A stretch of 64,000 nt of DNA from contig NZ_JH636446.1 in assembly GCF_000255705.1 (NCBI RefSeq), positions 101,731 to 165,730 on the forward strand, given 5' to 3'. Positions within the stretch are counted from its first letter, which is position 1. Each line of letters starts with the position of its first letter. Positions 63,835-64,000 of this stretch are shown here, one piece after another. Below the pieces are notes generated by a model that saw only the letters and a list, made by a program, of their open reading frames with translations, made no database searches and was not told the origin of the DNA. The position numbers were made by a program, and so were the translations under genes. The stretch comes from Zavarzinella formosa DSM 19928 (GTDB lineage Bacteria > Planctomycetota > Planctomycetia > Gemmatales > Gemmataceae).

Positions 63835-64000
63835 TCACTTCATCTCTCGTATCCATGCCTCGATCAATTTGATCCCTTCCTCATCGACCACATTTGATGC
63901 GATATGCGGCATTCTTCCCAACCCCAACCGGGTCATCCGGTGATATAGCAATGATCGTTCGGGGGCGCCGGGGGCCAGCAGGCGGGGGTCTTTCAGGTCG
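63835..64000 (-). CDS. 3' end of a cytochrome-like gene (runs off right edge)
   Basis: The reverse strand reads in from the window edge: DLKDPRLLAPGAPERSLLYH, RMTRLGLGRMPHIASNVVDE, then IKLIEAWIREMK and a TGA at 63835-63837. The pattern PG.PERSLLYHRM....RMP......D.....I..WI is the usual C-terminal end of c-type cytochrome-like or haem-binding domains in planctomycete proteins. The rest lies outside the window, so the whole domain order is unknown. Confidence 0.75.
   Translation of the reverse strand, partial: DLKDPRLLAPGAPERSLLYHRMTRLGLGRMPHIASNVVDEEGIKLIEAWIREMK

Noticed and set aside
1-64000. tRNA and rRNA genes
   Set aside because: No cloverleaf-like sequence or rRNA stretch was recognised by eye; a tRNAscan-SE and Infernal run would be decisive.

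Overview
This 64 kb window is chromosomal DNA of a planctomycete, most likely a Gemmatales/Gemmataceae-type organism. The evidence is the mix of families: three DUF1549/DUF1553 (planctomycete cytochrome) plus DUF1501 gene pairs and an orphan DUF1501 pseudogene, four DUF1559 pseudopilin-like genes each followed by a small lipoprotein gene, a PVC-type membrane-bound dehydrogenase with a CxxCH haem site, several WD40 proteins, a formylglycine sulfatase, and a truncated secreted protein that opens with the LEQLESREIP type of N-terminus. The species assignment is inference. No tRNA, rRNA or CRISPR array was seen.

Layout. 1-1.1 kb: the 5' part of a family 2B encapsulin shell gene runs off the left edge, followed by AT-rich DNA and a DUF3800-like remnant. 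1.3-9 kb: a Gfo/Idh/MocA oxidoreductase, a PhoD phosphatase, and a leftward operon DUF1549/DUF1553 - DUF1501 - WD40. 9.1-11.2 kb: a complete IS66-family insertion with a perfect 8-bp target duplication sits inside a small gene; removing it on paper restores the reading frame. 11.4-14.2 kb: a zinc-ribbon protein, a non-coding block of short hairpins and two alpha/beta hydrolases. 14.3-18 kb: a rightward planctomycete-cytochrome/DUF1501 operon. 18-26.2 kb: leftward genes for a TerC protein with an extra N-terminal domain, endonuclease III, a membrane protein, the large PVC haem protein and a thiolase.

26.4-30.3 kb: a degenerate protein kinase and a membrane-anchored GTPase converge tail to tail. 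30.5-43.1 kb: four DUF1559/lipoprotein cassettes (one single, three in tandem), a third DUF1549/DUF1553 plus DUF1501 pair and a 614-residue WD40 protein. 43.3-47.7 kb: a cytochrome/WD40 protein and a large PPC-domain-like secreted protein that share lysine/glutamate/proline tails. 47.9-52.3 kb: a short-chain dehydrogenase, small unknown genes, a sulfatase and a small gene broken by a frameshift in a T run. 52.3-56 kb: an IS4-type remnant, an M24 peptidase, UbiE/MenG and a NIPSNAP protein. 56-64 kb: a DUF1501 gene with one in-frame TAA, two membrane proteins, an IS5-type remnant that truncates a surface-protein gene, a D-aminoacylase-like amidohydrolase, a membrane protein with a C-terminal CxxCH and the 3' end of a cytochrome-like gene.

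Most of the content fits a carbohydrate- and sulfate-ester-degrading lifestyle with much exported protein and c-type haem. The most distinctive points are the encapsulin, the clean IS66 insertion, the pseudokinase/GTPase pair, the tandem DUF1559 cassettes, the hairpin block at 11.7-12.0 kb and the several young gene lesions.
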